From: AC-37 sp036389295
GTDB lineage: Bacteria; Actinomycetota; Thermoleophilia; Solirubrobacterales; Thermoleophilaceae
Direction of reading: 5' to 3'
Length of the DNA stretch: 64,000 nt
Assembly: GCA_036389295.1 (NCBI GenBank)
Contig: DASVQB010000051.1
Span: 1 to 64,000, forward strand
The translations under genes and the position numbers were made by a program. This document shows positions 43,882 to 52,252 of the stretch, one piece after another (the first letter of the stretch is position 1; every line of letters starts with the position of its first letter). Below the pieces are notes generated by a model. The model saw only the letters and a list, made by a program, of their open reading frames with translations. It ran no database searches and was not told the origin of the DNA.

Positions 43882-45896
43882 CCGTCCGTCGGCCCGGCAT
43901 CCCTCGCGGCGCCGGCGATCGCCGCGGCGACCTCCTCCGCCACGGACGTGCCCGCGGCACGCTGCCCCAGCCGCCACGCCGCCGTGACGGCCTCGGGCGC
44001 CGCTCGCAGCTCCGGGTCGACCGCCACGTCGAGGCCGGCGAGCAGCACGTCGACGCCGGCCCAGAGCATCGCCGCGCCGACTGAGCTGCGAGACCGCAGC
44101 TCCGAGGAGGCTCCGGTGCCCGGGCCGTCGTCGGCGGCGCCCGGCGGTCCGAGCGCGGCCAGGTCCTCGCCCGCGCCCGTGGCCGCGAGATACGGCAGCA
44201 GGCCGGGGGCGAAGAGCAGGTGCCACGGGCTCGGAGGAGCCGTCGCGGCGAGCTCCGGCGAGCCCGCGCGCGCCTCGAGCGCCGCGTCGAGGGCCGCGCA
44301 CCGCTCGTCGCCGTCCGCTTCCAGCGCGGCTCGGGTGTCACGCACGACGTGCTCGAGCTCGAGCACGTCCACGACTCCCGTGGCGACGGCCTCGCGCGCC
44401 GCGTCGCAGTCCCGCAAGACGCGCTCGAACAGCGATCGCAGGAGCGGCTCGCGCAGCTCCGCCTGGTCCCGGAACAGGCCGCGCAGGTCGACCGGCAGCA
44501 GTGCGACGGCCGGGAACGCCTCGACCAGCGTCCGCCGGACCGCGCCGACGCGCTCGATCGTCTCGGCGTCGCCCGAGCTCGCGGCGCGCGACGCGGCCTG
44601 CGCGAGCTCGGCGTCGAGGCCGAGCGCGCGTGCGACGTCGTCCGCAGCCTGCCCGGCGGGCTCGTCGGGGGGCGCCCCGACATGGAGCGCGAGCAGCGCC
44701 TCCGCCTCCCTGCGGTTGGCCCCGACGAGCTCGATCGCCCGCCGGACGGCGAGTCGCCTGAACGCCTGCACGAGCTCGCCGTCCGGCGTCGCCGGGTCCT
44801 TGGCGCGTGCGAGGTCCTCGGCGGCGGTCGCCGAGAGGTCCGCGGCGGCGAGCGCCTCGTCGTCCGTTTCGAGGACGACGTCGATCTCGGTGCCGACCAG
44901 GATCGGCTCGCCGACGCCGGCCCCCGCCGCGGCGGCGTCCACGGGCCGCCCGCCGAACGTGGCCCGGTGCCGGCCGGGCCGGTCGAGCTCGAGTGCGACC
45001 TCCGCAGGATCGTCCGGGGCCATCGGGTACGACGAGCGCACGGTGAGGCCGTCCTCCTCGCGCAGGGAGAAGACCGGGCGCGCCGGCGCGTCCGAGGGCC
45101 CGGCCTGCCAGCCCAGACGACGGTCTCCGGAGTTGCGCAGACGGAAGGTCACCTCGGTGCCCGCCGGGACGATCGGCGACGCCGGCACCGTCTCCACGAA
45201 CCACCGGAGCCCGAGCGAGACGCGGCCGTCCTCGGCGGGCGGCGGCGCCTGCGCCTCGTCGTGCGCCGGCTCCACCGTGGGCGTCGGCGCCGCGGCGGGG
45301 GCGAGCTCGGCGACCGCGGAGCCCGGGGCGGGGATCGCAAGCGGCTTGGGGCCCGCAAGCAGGGCAGAGCGTGCCGGCAGAGGCGATGGCGGTGCGGGCT
45401 CCCGGCCGGCGGGCGAGGCGGAGGCGGACGACTGCGGTGCCGGTTCGCCCGGCACCCCGTGCAGCGACGCCAGGCTCGTGGTGGGGGCGTCCAGGGGAGC
45501 AAGCGGCACCCCCGACGTGGCCGCAGCCGCCGCGGGAGGGATCCCCGATGCCGCCAGCGGCGCCCGCGGCGGGTCGGACGCGCTCGCTCCCGCGGCATCG
45601 GTCCTCCCGGCCGCCTGCGCGTTCTGCCTGGCGAACGAGGCCGCGATCCGCTCCTCGAGCCTGGTGCGCGCCTCGGGCGGCACGCCGGCGAGCCCGTCGC
45701 CCGTCCAGACGATCTCCGGGGCGTGCACGGTCGCCGAGACACCCGACCCGAGCGACTGGCCGAGCACCTCGTGCGCCCGGTCGAGGGCCCGCTTGGCCGC
45801 AGCCGCGAGAGCGGCTTCGACCTCGTCCTGCGAGCCGACGATCGCCGCGGCGTCGGCCCGAAGCCGCGTCGGGAACACGGCTCGGACGCGCGTCAT
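43878..45896 (-). CDS. Unrecognised 672-aa protein at the end of the tail-like cluster
   Basis: Modular protein: helical N-terminus (~1-95), an Ala/Pro/Ser-rich linker (~95-225), a beta domain (~228-345, RVSLGLRWFVETVPASP, TFRLRNSGDRRLGW) and a helical C-terminal domain (~350-670). The start overlaps the preceding gene stop (ATGA). Its place in the order corresponds to that of tape-measure genes in Afp/PVC-type injection systems, but it lacks the long coiled coil or TM segments of a tape measure. It could instead be a baseplate accessory, assembly factor or cargo. Function unknown. Confidence 0.75.
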   Translation of the reverse strand: MTRVRAVFPTRLRADAAAIVGSQDEVEAALAAAAKRALDRAHEVLGQSLGSGVSATVHAPEIVWTGDGLAGVPPEARTRLEERIAASFARQNAQAAGRTDAAGASASDPPRAPLAASGIPPAAAAATSGVPLAPLDAPTTSLASLHGVPGEPAPQSSASASPAGREPAPPSPLPARSALLAGPKPLAIPAPGSAVAELAPAAAPTPTVEPAHDEAQAPPPAEDGRVSLGLRWFVETVPASPIVPAGTEVTFRLRNSGDRRLGWQAGPSDAPARPVFSLREEDGLTVRSSYPMAPDDPAEVALELDRPGRHRATFGGRPVDAAAAGAGVGEPILVGTEIDVVLETDDEALAAADLSATAAEDLARAKDPATPDGELVQAFRRLAVRRAIELVGANRREAEALLALHVGAPPDEPAGQAADDVARALGLDAELAQAASRAASSGDAETIERVGAVRRTLVEAFPAVALLPVDLRGLFRDQAELREPLLRSLFERVLRDCDAAREAVATGVVDVLELEHVVRDTRAALEADGDERCAALDAALEARAGSPELAATAPPSPWHLLFAPGLLPYLAATGAGEDLAALGPPGAADDGPGTGASSELRSRSSVGAAMLWAGVDVLLAGLDVAVDPELRAAPEAVTAAWRLGQRAAGTSVAEEVAAAIAGAARDAGPTDG

Positions 45897-46153
45897 GCGG
45901 CGTCGATCGCCGGCGGCTCCCTCGGAGGCGCGGGCGGGGCCTCCCGCGGCCCGTCGCGAACCGCCGCCGCCTCGATCGAGTCGCCTCCACCGGGCTCGAG
46001 CAGCTCGGTCAGCGCCAGGATCGCGCCGTCGATCCTCAGCATCGTGTCGCGCACGCGCGCAAGCTCCGCCTCCAGCTCCCGCACGCGGGCCTCGCCGCCG
46101 CGCAGCTCGCCCTTCAGCGCCTCGATCCGCTCCTCGACCTTCTCTCGCTCCAT
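45893..46153 (-). CDS. Small coiled-coil protein of the tail-like cluster
   Basis: 86-aa protein; residues ~1-55 form a continuous heptad-rich coiled coil (MEREKVEERIEALKGELRGG, then RVRELEAELARVRDTMLRID), followed by a Pro-rich tail. ATG at 46153 is used; a longer frame to 46195 exists. It lies between the fibre and the 672-aa gene and could be a fibre chaperone or a trimerising adaptor. Confidence 0.7.
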   Translation of the reverse strand: MEREKVEERIEALKGELRGGEARVRELEAELARVRDTMLRIDGAILALTELLEPGGGDSIEAAAVRDGPREAPPAPPREPPAIDAA

Positions 46154-46187
46154 CGTCACCGGCCCCTCCGTGCGTCGAGCTTCGCGG

Positions 46188-47795
46188 CTAGGCACGCGAC
46201 GTGTTGCTGCCGATGGCCACGACCGTGACGAACACCATGTTGTCCCACTCCCAATCGCCCTCCGACTCCGAGGCGTACGACTGACCCCACGCCTCCGTCT
46301 GACTCCAGTCCACCACCTTCACCCACACGTTCTGCGGGATCGCGCCGTCGTGACGCATGTGTGCGCCGGTGGCGTGGTCCCTGTCGCCGAAGATGGTGAA
46401 CCCGCGACACACCGCGAAGACGGTGTAGGGCCTGGCGGCGAACTCGTTGCCGAACGACGCGCGCCACTGTCCTGGCGCATCCCTGCCGGCGTTCCGCTGC
46501 GTCAGGTTCACGGTCTTGACGTGCACGACGTTGCCGGGGTCCGCCAAGTGCAGTTGCCCCTTCACCCACACCGAGCCGTCGTTCGCGACGACGAACCTCT
46601 CCTGGAACGCACCGCCGGGTGCAGCCCCTACCACGAGGCGGTCGGCGCGGTCACCCAGGTTGTCGCCGATCGTGATCCGCAGGTCGTTCTGGTCGACCGC
46701 GCGCCGGACGCGCTCGATCACGAGCGGGTCGCTGTCGTCGCCGCCCGCGGCGTCGCGGATGTCGAGCCGCTGGTTCACCACGAGCGGCCCGTCGATCCTC
46801 GTGGCGCCGCCGATCCTCGTGGCGCCGCCGATCGTCGTGGCGCCGTCGTTGGCGACGACGAGCCTCTCCTGGAACACGCCGCCGGGCGCGGGTCCGACGA
46901 CGAGGCGGTCTGCGCCGTCCGTGTCGTCGCCGATCGTGATCCGCAGGTCGTTCTGGTTCGGCCCGCGCTGAACGCGCTCGATCGCGAGCGGGTCCGTGTC
47001 GTCGCCGCCCGCGGCGTCGCGGATGTCGAGCCGCTGGTTCAGCGCGAGCGGCCCGTCGATCCTCGTGGCGCCGCCGATCCTCGTGGCGCCGCCGATCGTC
47101 GTGGCGCCGTCGTCGGCGACGACGAGCCTCTCCTGGAACGTCCCGCCGGGCGCGGGTCCGACGACGAGGCGGTCTGCGCCGTCCGTGTCGTCGCCGATCG
47201 TGATCCGCAGGTCGTTCTGGTTCGGCCCGCGCTGAACGCGCTCGATCGCGAGCGGGTCGCTGTCGTCGCCGCCCGCGGCGTCGCGGATCTCGATGCGCTG
47301 CCTGACCGCGGGGCCGGCGAGCCGTCGCATTCCGAGGTCGAACCCGGTCACGCTCGTCCCAGTGCGGTTCGCGCGACCGAGCACGACGGCCCTGCCCTCG
47401 TCGTCGCCGGTGGGGTGCTCGGACCGCACCTCGACGATCGGGTCCTCCGTCCAGCGGGTGTTGTCGCTCACGCCCCCCTCGTCGCTCGGGTCGGTCGGCC
47501 GCTGACCGAACCGGATCGAGACGACGCCCGAGGTGTCCGGCGCCAGCTCGGACAGGCTCACCTGCTTCGGCTCCGTCAGGACGATCTCGTACCCGTCGAC
47601 GTCCAGGGCCACGCCGGCACCCACCTTCACGTCCGTACCGACCGCGGTGAGCTCGAGCCCGTGCGCGACGCCCCAGGTGTGCAGGGCTCGGTTGTGGTGG
47701 CGTAGCAGGGCGCGGTGGTACTCCTGCTCCTCGGTGAAGTCCCCCTCGCGCAGGAACTGGTAGTCGAAGTAGTGGACGCGCTTGAGCGGACTCAT
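46188..47795 (-). CDS. Putative tail fibre / receptor-binding protein with tandem repeats
   Basis: 535-aa protein. The N-terminal ~150 residues (VHYFDYQFLREGDFTEEQEY, HHNRALHTWGVAHGL) match a module found at the start of fibre-like proteins next to contractile tail baseplate genes. Residues 166-409 are 2.8 tandem copies of an 88-residue repeat (QRIEIRDAAGGDD ... GGATRIGGATRIDGPL). The C-terminal ~120 residues form a globular, aromatic-rich domain likely to contact the target. Start overlaps the upstream stop (ATGA). Position after the large baseplate gene fits a fibre (Afp13 position). Confidence 0.75.
   Translation of the reverse strand: MSPLKRVHYFDYQFLREGDFTEEQEYHRALLRHHNRALHTWGVAHGLELTAVGTDVKVGAGVALDVDGYEIVLTEPKQVSLSELAPDTSGVVSIRFGQRPTDPSDEGGVSDNTRWTEDPIVEVRSEHPTGDDEGRAVVLGRANRTGTSVTGFDLGMRRLAGPAVRQRIEIRDAAGGDDSDPLAIERVQRGPNQNDLRITIGDDTDGADRLVVGPAPGGTFQERLVVADDGATTIGGATRIGGATRIDGPLALNQRLDIRDAAGGDDTDPLAIERVQRGPNQNDLRITIGDDTDGADRLVVGPAPGGVFQERLVVANDGATTIGGATRIGGATRIDGPLVVNQRLDIRDAAGGDDSDPLVIERVRRAVDQNDLRITIGDNLGDRADRLVVGAAPGGAFQERFVVANDGSVWVKGQLHLADPGNVVHVKTVNLTQRNAGRDAPGQWRASFGNEFAARPYTVFAVCRGFTIFGDRDHATGAHMRHDGAIPQNVWVKVVDWSQTEAWGQSYASESEGDWEWDNMVFVTVVAIGSNTSRA
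46569..47300 (-). repeat. 264-bp tandem coding repeats in the fibre gene
   Basis: Units at 47037-47300, 46773-47036 and a partial 46569-46772, nearly identical at DNA level for the first two. Inside each is an 18-bp minirepeat encoding GGATRI. Copy number could change by recombination without frame loss. Confidence 0.9.
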
Positions 47796-50299
47796 GGCAA
47801 ATGGTCTCCTGGGTTGTCAGGTGCTGGCTTGAGGAGCGTCTCGGTGGCGATCCGCGAGTGCTTCCCGAGCTGGAAGCCGGGCGTCTCCGGGGCGAACACG
47901 TCGCCCGCGAGCGGTGCCCACCGCGGCCGGAAGCTGCGATACATCCGCGCGGTGCTCGGGTCGAGCCGGTCGGCCGCGCCGTCGCCCGTGAGGTCCACGT
48001 GGCCCTCGCGGATCGGGCCGGTCTCGACCGCGATCCCCGCCGGATTCGCGTGCTCCAGCAGGTTCATGAGGAACTCGTACTGGACGAGCGACAGGCGCGC
48101 GTGCGGCGGAAGGCCGACGGCAAGCTCGTACGGGTCGATCGGCTCGCGGCGCGAGTACCCCCGCGACACCAGCGCCACGAGCCCCGGCTCCTCTCCGCGA
48201 ACCGTGACGCGCGACCCGAGCCGCTCCACCGTGGCGGCCCCGCCGGCGATCGGCACCGCCTGCCACTGGAAGCCCACGGCCAGCCTGCGCGACAGGTTCG
48301 TGCCCGCCTCGGGGAGCCGCGTGACCGCGGCCACCAGCACCACCGCCTCGCCGGGCAGCACGAGCGGCAGGAGCGCGTTGACGAACCCGCCCCGGAGCTC
48401 GTCGGCGATCCTCCGGAGGCCCTCGGCTGCGCCCTCCGCGCCGGCGACGATCGCCCGCGACTGGACGGGGGCGAGCCGGATCGTCGCCATCATCTCCGCG
48501 GGCAGCCTGCTCAGCTCCCGCGCGACCGCGACGGGCTCCGTGACCACCGGCAGGTTCGCCCGCGAGAGCGTCTCGCGCGCCTCGGGGGGAACCGGAATCG
48601 CCGTGCTCCACGCCGCCTCGGCCTGCACCGGCGCCAGCAGCTCCCAGGCCGGCTCGCCGAGGGCGGCGCGCCGGGACTCGGCGCGGGTCACCGCCGCGTA
48701 GAGGACGGCCGTGGGGAGCGCGAACGCGTCGCGAGGCGCCTCCGAGCGCGCCACCGGCGCGCCCACCCCCACCACGTACAGGACGGCGGTGGGTAGCGAG
48801 TAGACGTCGCCGGGCGCCTCGTACTGGGCCGTGACGGAGGCCTCCGCGTCCGTGCCGATCCGGTCGGGTGCGACGACCTTCATGCCGTCGACGAAGAGGT
48901 GCGACACGTAGAGGCGATCGGGTGCGAGGCGGTGGACCGTCCGTAAGCCGCACGGCTCGAGAAGCCAGCGACCGTCCGGGTCGTCGCTCGCCGAACGGGG
49001 CTCGAGCGACCGCAGCAGCTCCGCCGTCTCGGCGTCGACGTCGACCCGCTGCGGCGAGGCCGCCTGCCGCTCGGCCATCAGCTCGAGCTCGGCGATGCTG
49101 TGCCGGTGCACGTCGGCGCCGAGCCCCAGCTCGTAGCGGCTGCCCATGGTCGCGTCCTGCGCCCGAAGGACGGGCCACCGGTCCTCGATGCCGAGCGCCC
49201 GGCGGCATTTCGCCGCGCGCAGCAGCGCGACGGCCAGCGGCCTCGCCAGGGCGGGGTCCTCCGCCGGCGCGGGTGGCCCGCCCGCGGCGTCGAACCCGAG
49301 GTGGTCGCGCAGCTCGCTTCGCAGCTGCTCGTCCTGCTCCCGGCGGGCGGCAGGAAGGAAGCGCTTGCGATGGACCTCGTCGCCCGCGCCTCGCAGCGGC
49401 CAGACCAGGTGCACTCCCCGGACCCGGCGGAGGAAGGCCTCCCTCGACCCGGCATCGCCGACCTCCACGAGCTTGACGCCGAACGCCAGGTCGTTGCCGC
49501 GATCGGCGAGGCTGAACCGATGCTCGAACCCGAGCTCCCCCAGCAGCCCCGCGTTCGGGTCGGAGTCGGAGCCCTCCCCGTTCAGCAGCCGCAGGATCCC
49601 GGTCCGGCTCGGCACGTGCCAGGGGCGGTAGATCCTGAGCCGCCGCCTGTAGTCCGCGTCCGACTCCCGCGACCCCTCGGTGCGCGGCGCCCCCTCGCGG
49701 AACGCGAGCTCGGTCGGGAAGCGCGGGACCGCGAGCTCTCGGCCGAGCCGGTCCAGCGCATCGGCACGGGCCGCGTCGAGCGACCGGATCGCCTGGATCT
49801 CGGCGGCCTGCCGGCGGATCCTCTGCTTCTCGGCCCCGACCGCGTAGACGAGGCTCCCCATGACCCCTTCGACGAGGCGGAGCTCGACGCGGCGGTTCAG
49901 CTCGCCGGCCGGGACGGCCACCGGAGGGCCGCCTCCGGCGGGGCGATGTCGCAGCTCGAGCACGACGGCGAAGCCGACGGTGGGCGAAGCCTCCGGCTGT
50001 GGCGGCGGCCGGTGGAGCAGGAGGAAGGCGCCCGGCTCGGTGTGCGGAGCGAAGGTCAGCGGCGCCAGCCTCAGGGCGGCGCCGCCGGCCTCGACCGACG
50101 CCGTCAACTCCAGCTCGCCGAGGCCCACCGCTTGGCGCGGGGCCGCGAGCAGCACGGGCTCGCGCGCCGGGCGGACCTCGGCCCGGCCGTCGGCTCCGAT
50201 CGGCACGGCTTCCTGCTGCGCCCCGGCCGCGAGCGGGCCGGTCAGGTGCGCGAACGCGTTGGCGTGAGACGCCGATCGCCACCGGTCGGCGTCGAGCAT
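47792..50299 (-). CDS. Large baseplate-wedge-like protein (Afp12-position)
   Basis: 835-aa protein between the gpJ-like and fibre genes, where contractile injection systems encode their largest baseplate protein. A central block SDADYRRRLRIYRPWHVPSR recalls the phage baseplate J/tail protein I family; the rest is not recognised. The C-terminal ~100 residues include FLMNLLEHANPAGIAVE and DLTGDGAADRLDP. ATG at 50299 lies 20 nt after the upstream stop; no strong ribosome site, so the start is approximate. Confidence 0.7.
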   Translation of the reverse strand: MLDADRWRSASHANAFAHLTGPLAAGAQQEAVPIGADGRAEVRPAREPVLLAAPRQAVGLGELELTASVEAGGAALRLAPLTFAPHTEPGAFLLLHRPPPQPEASPTVGFAVVLELRHRPAGGGPPVAVPAGELNRRVELRLVEGVMGSLVYAVGAEKQRIRRQAAEIQAIRSLDAARADALDRLGRELAVPRFPTELAFREGAPRTEGSRESDADYRRRLRIYRPWHVPSRTGILRLLNGEGSDSDPNAGLLGELGFEHRFSLADRGNDLAFGVKLVEVGDAGSREAFLRRVRGVHLVWPLRGAGDEVHRKRFLPAARREQDEQLRSELRDHLGFDAAGGPPAPAEDPALARPLAVALLRAAKCRRALGIEDRWPVLRAQDATMGSRYELGLGADVHRHSIAELELMAERQAASPQRVDVDAETAELLRSLEPRSASDDPDGRWLLEPCGLRTVHRLAPDRLYVSHLFVDGMKVVAPDRIGTDAEASVTAQYEAPGDVYSLPTAVLYVVGVGAPVARSEAPRDAFALPTAVLYAAVTRAESRRAALGEPAWELLAPVQAEAAWSTAIPVPPEARETLSRANLPVVTEPVAVARELSRLPAEMMATIRLAPVQSRAIVAGAEGAAEGLRRIADELRGGFVNALLPLVLPGEAVVLVAAVTRLPEAGTNLSRRLAVGFQWQAVPIAGGAATVERLGSRVTVRGEEPGLVALVSRGYSRREPIDPYELAVGLPPHARLSLVQYEFLMNLLEHANPAGIAVETGPIREGHVDLTGDGAADRLDPSTARMYRSFRPRWAPLAGDVFAPETPGFQLGKHSRIATETLLKPAPDNPGDHLP

Positions 50300-50319
50300 C
50301 GCGGGCGCGGAGTGCTCGG

Positions 50320-51732
50320 TCAGAGCGATAGCCGGTCCACCGCCTCGACGAACACGGCGATCTGGTTCGCCTCGAGCTTCACGTTCCCCGCGACCTCCCC
50401 CGGCCCGTCCGCCGCCGCGACGCCGTCGGGCGGGTACTTCAGGAGCCGGACGCGGGAGACGTCGACCACGCCGGGCTCCTCGAGCATCGCCGCGACGATC
50501 TCCGCCACGCGGACGGGCTCGCCGAAGTCGAGCCCGTCGACGTAGCGCCGGGCGCGGTTCATGAGGCGGGTCTTCAGCGCGATCGCCGGCTGCGAGCGGT
50601 TGATCGCCTCGCCGGTGCCCGACGGCAGCGGGAGGCCCTGCGCGTCGACGTCGGCGGCCACGCCGATGCCGATCTGCTCCGCCTCCTGGACCGTCGGGAC
50701 TATGCCGATCGGCCGCACGTCCTCGATCGCCGCGAGCACCGACTGCTCGAGCCCGTCGGCGCCGCTCCAGATCGCCGCCGGCGTCGGTGCGACCAGGATG
50801 CTCACCTGGTACGCGCTCGTGGACCCCTGGTCGCCGCCGAACAGCCGCTGTATGAAGTTCACGTCGAGCGTCCCGAAGATCGACTGATGGATGTCGAGGC
50901 TCCCCCACGCGTCATGGACCTGCACCTGGCGCACGCCGGGGACGAGCGACGACGCCACGCGGATCGCGTCGACCGTCCAGATCGAGCGCGGCGCGCGCAG
51001 CAGCAGGGCCCGGTAGCGCACGTCGGGCCACTGCAGCTCGCCGCCCGCGAGCGGCCGGTCGTGCTCGATGACGACGTCCAGCTCGCCCCTGGCCGCCGCG
51101 CGCGCGTCGACGAGGTCCTCCAGCGCAGCGTCCGCGACGTTCCACCGGCCGAGCTTCTCCTCGGGCTTGGCCGGGTCGAGGTTGTGCTCCGGGCCGGGGT
51201 GGAACGCGGCGACGTCCACCTCCTGAGCGGGCTCGGCGACCGAGAGGCGGACGGCGCTCTCGATCGCGGCGTGGTCGCCGCCCTCGGTGAGCATCCGGGC
51301 CCCGCGCGGCACGACGAGCGCGTCGCGTCCGTCCGGCAGCTTCCCCTCGAGCCGCAGCGTCACTCGCCCGCGCGCCTGGAGGAACGGCCGGCTCAGCCCG
51401 AGCTCCTCGCCGAGGCGCGTCAGCGCCTCCCCGCACGCGGTTCCGACGAACGAGTTGTCGTACATCGTCCCGAGGGCCGCCCAGGTGCGGGTGTCCTCGA
51501 GAGCGGAAAGCTCGAGCAGCTTGCGAATCGCCGACCCCGATCCCAGGTCGGCGTCGTCCCCGAACAGCTCCCGCGCGAGCGCGAGCTTCTCGTCCAGCAG
51601 CCGCACGAACGGCTTCGGCACGAACCCGTCGGAGGTGATGCCGAAGACCGGGTCGCCCGTGGCCCGCGCGGCGTCCGCGGACGGCTGGGCGGCGTCCGTG
51701 GCGGCGGGGTCGAACGCGCTCTCGTCAGCCAA
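50320..51732 (-). CDS. Baseplate J/gp47-like protein
   Basis: 470-aa baseplate wedge protein homologous to phage P2 gpJ / T4 gp6 type. Typical features are the helical N-terminus (AIRKLLELSALEDTRTWAAL), a beta domain beginning RVTLRLEGKLPDGRDALVVP, and a C-terminal half with repeated VRQVQVHD-type strands. A TTG start at 51732 is supported by AGGAGG 8 nt upstream, overlapping the gp25-like gene by 8 bp. Confidence 0.85.
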   Translation of the reverse strand: MADESAFDPAATDAAQPSADAARATGDPVFGITSDGFVPKPFVRLLDEKLALARELFGDDADLGSGSAIRKLLELSALEDTRTWAALGTMYDNSFVGTACGEALTRLGEELGLSRPFLQARGRVTLRLEGKLPDGRDALVVPRGARMLTEGGDHAAIESAVRLSVAEPAQEVDVAAFHPGPEHNLDPAKPEEKLGRWNVADAALEDLVDARAAARGELDVVIEHDRPLAGGELQWPDVRYRALLLRAPRSIWTVDAIRVASSLVPGVRQVQVHDAWGSLDIHQSIFGTLDVNFIQRLFGGDQGSTSAYQVSILVAPTPAAIWSGADGLEQSVLAAIEDVRPIGIVPTVQEAEQIGIGVAADVDAQGLPLPSGTGEAINRSQPAIALKTRLMNRARRYVDGLDFGEPVRVAEIVAAMLEEPGVVDVSRVRLLKYPPDGVAAADGPGEVAGNVKLEANQIAVFVEAVDRLSL

Positions 51733-52252
51733 CCGGCAACCCTCCTGCCAGGTCCAGGCTCACCCGGTCGGCGGTGATCAGCTCGAACGTCACCCGGACG
51801 CTCAGCGTGCCGCGCCTCAGCAGCCGGGAGCGCTCCTCGGCGTCGGCGTCGGGGTCGCCCGGGACCGTCGAGCCCGCCTCGTCACCGACCTGAAGGTCGA
51901 TGATGCGCCGCACGCGCGGGTCGCGTCTCACCACGTCGATCACGGTCATGCGGACGCGCTCGCGGCTGAGCACCGGGTCGGTCTCCTCCGCGAGCGCGCT
52001 GAGGCCGTCCATGCCGAAGCCGACGTCGAAGGGGTCGGCGCCGAGCAGGCTCGTCAGCGCCATCTCGAGCGACTGGGCGAGGTTCTCGAGCCCCGATGCC
52101 TCCGCGAGCTCTCGCGGTCGCCCCGCGCCCCCCGCCAGGACGAGGTCCCGACCGAGCGGGTCCGCTGTGCGGCCGGAGGGGTCGATGCGCGGGCAGGCGA
52201 GGCCCCAGCCGAGCGCCTCGCGGCGCTGGAGCTCCGTGTCCGCGTCGCTCAC
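51725..52252 (-). CDS. gp25/gpW-like baseplate wedge protein
   Basis: 175-aa protein with the GPW/gp25 layout: GWGLACPRIDPSGRTAD, helical LENLAQSLEMALTSLLG, then DPFDVGFGMDG and a C-terminal strand pair (LSVRVTFELITADRVS). It nucleates wedge assembly and sheath polymerisation in related particles. GTG start overlaps the hub gene stop (GTGA). Confidence 0.8.
   Translation of the reverse strand: MSDADTELQRREALGWGLACPRIDPSGRTADPLGRDLVLAGGAGRPRELAEASGLENLAQSLEMALTSLLGADPFDVGFGMDGLSALAEETDPVLSRERVRMTVIDVVRRDPRVRRIIDLQVGDEAGSTVPGDPDADAEERSRLLRRGTLSVRVTFELITADRVSLDLAGGLPVG

Noticed and set aside
46569..47300. CRISPR-like spaced repeats
   Set aside because: The units are contiguous 264-bp in-frame coding repeats of the fibre gene without short repeats separated by unique spacers.
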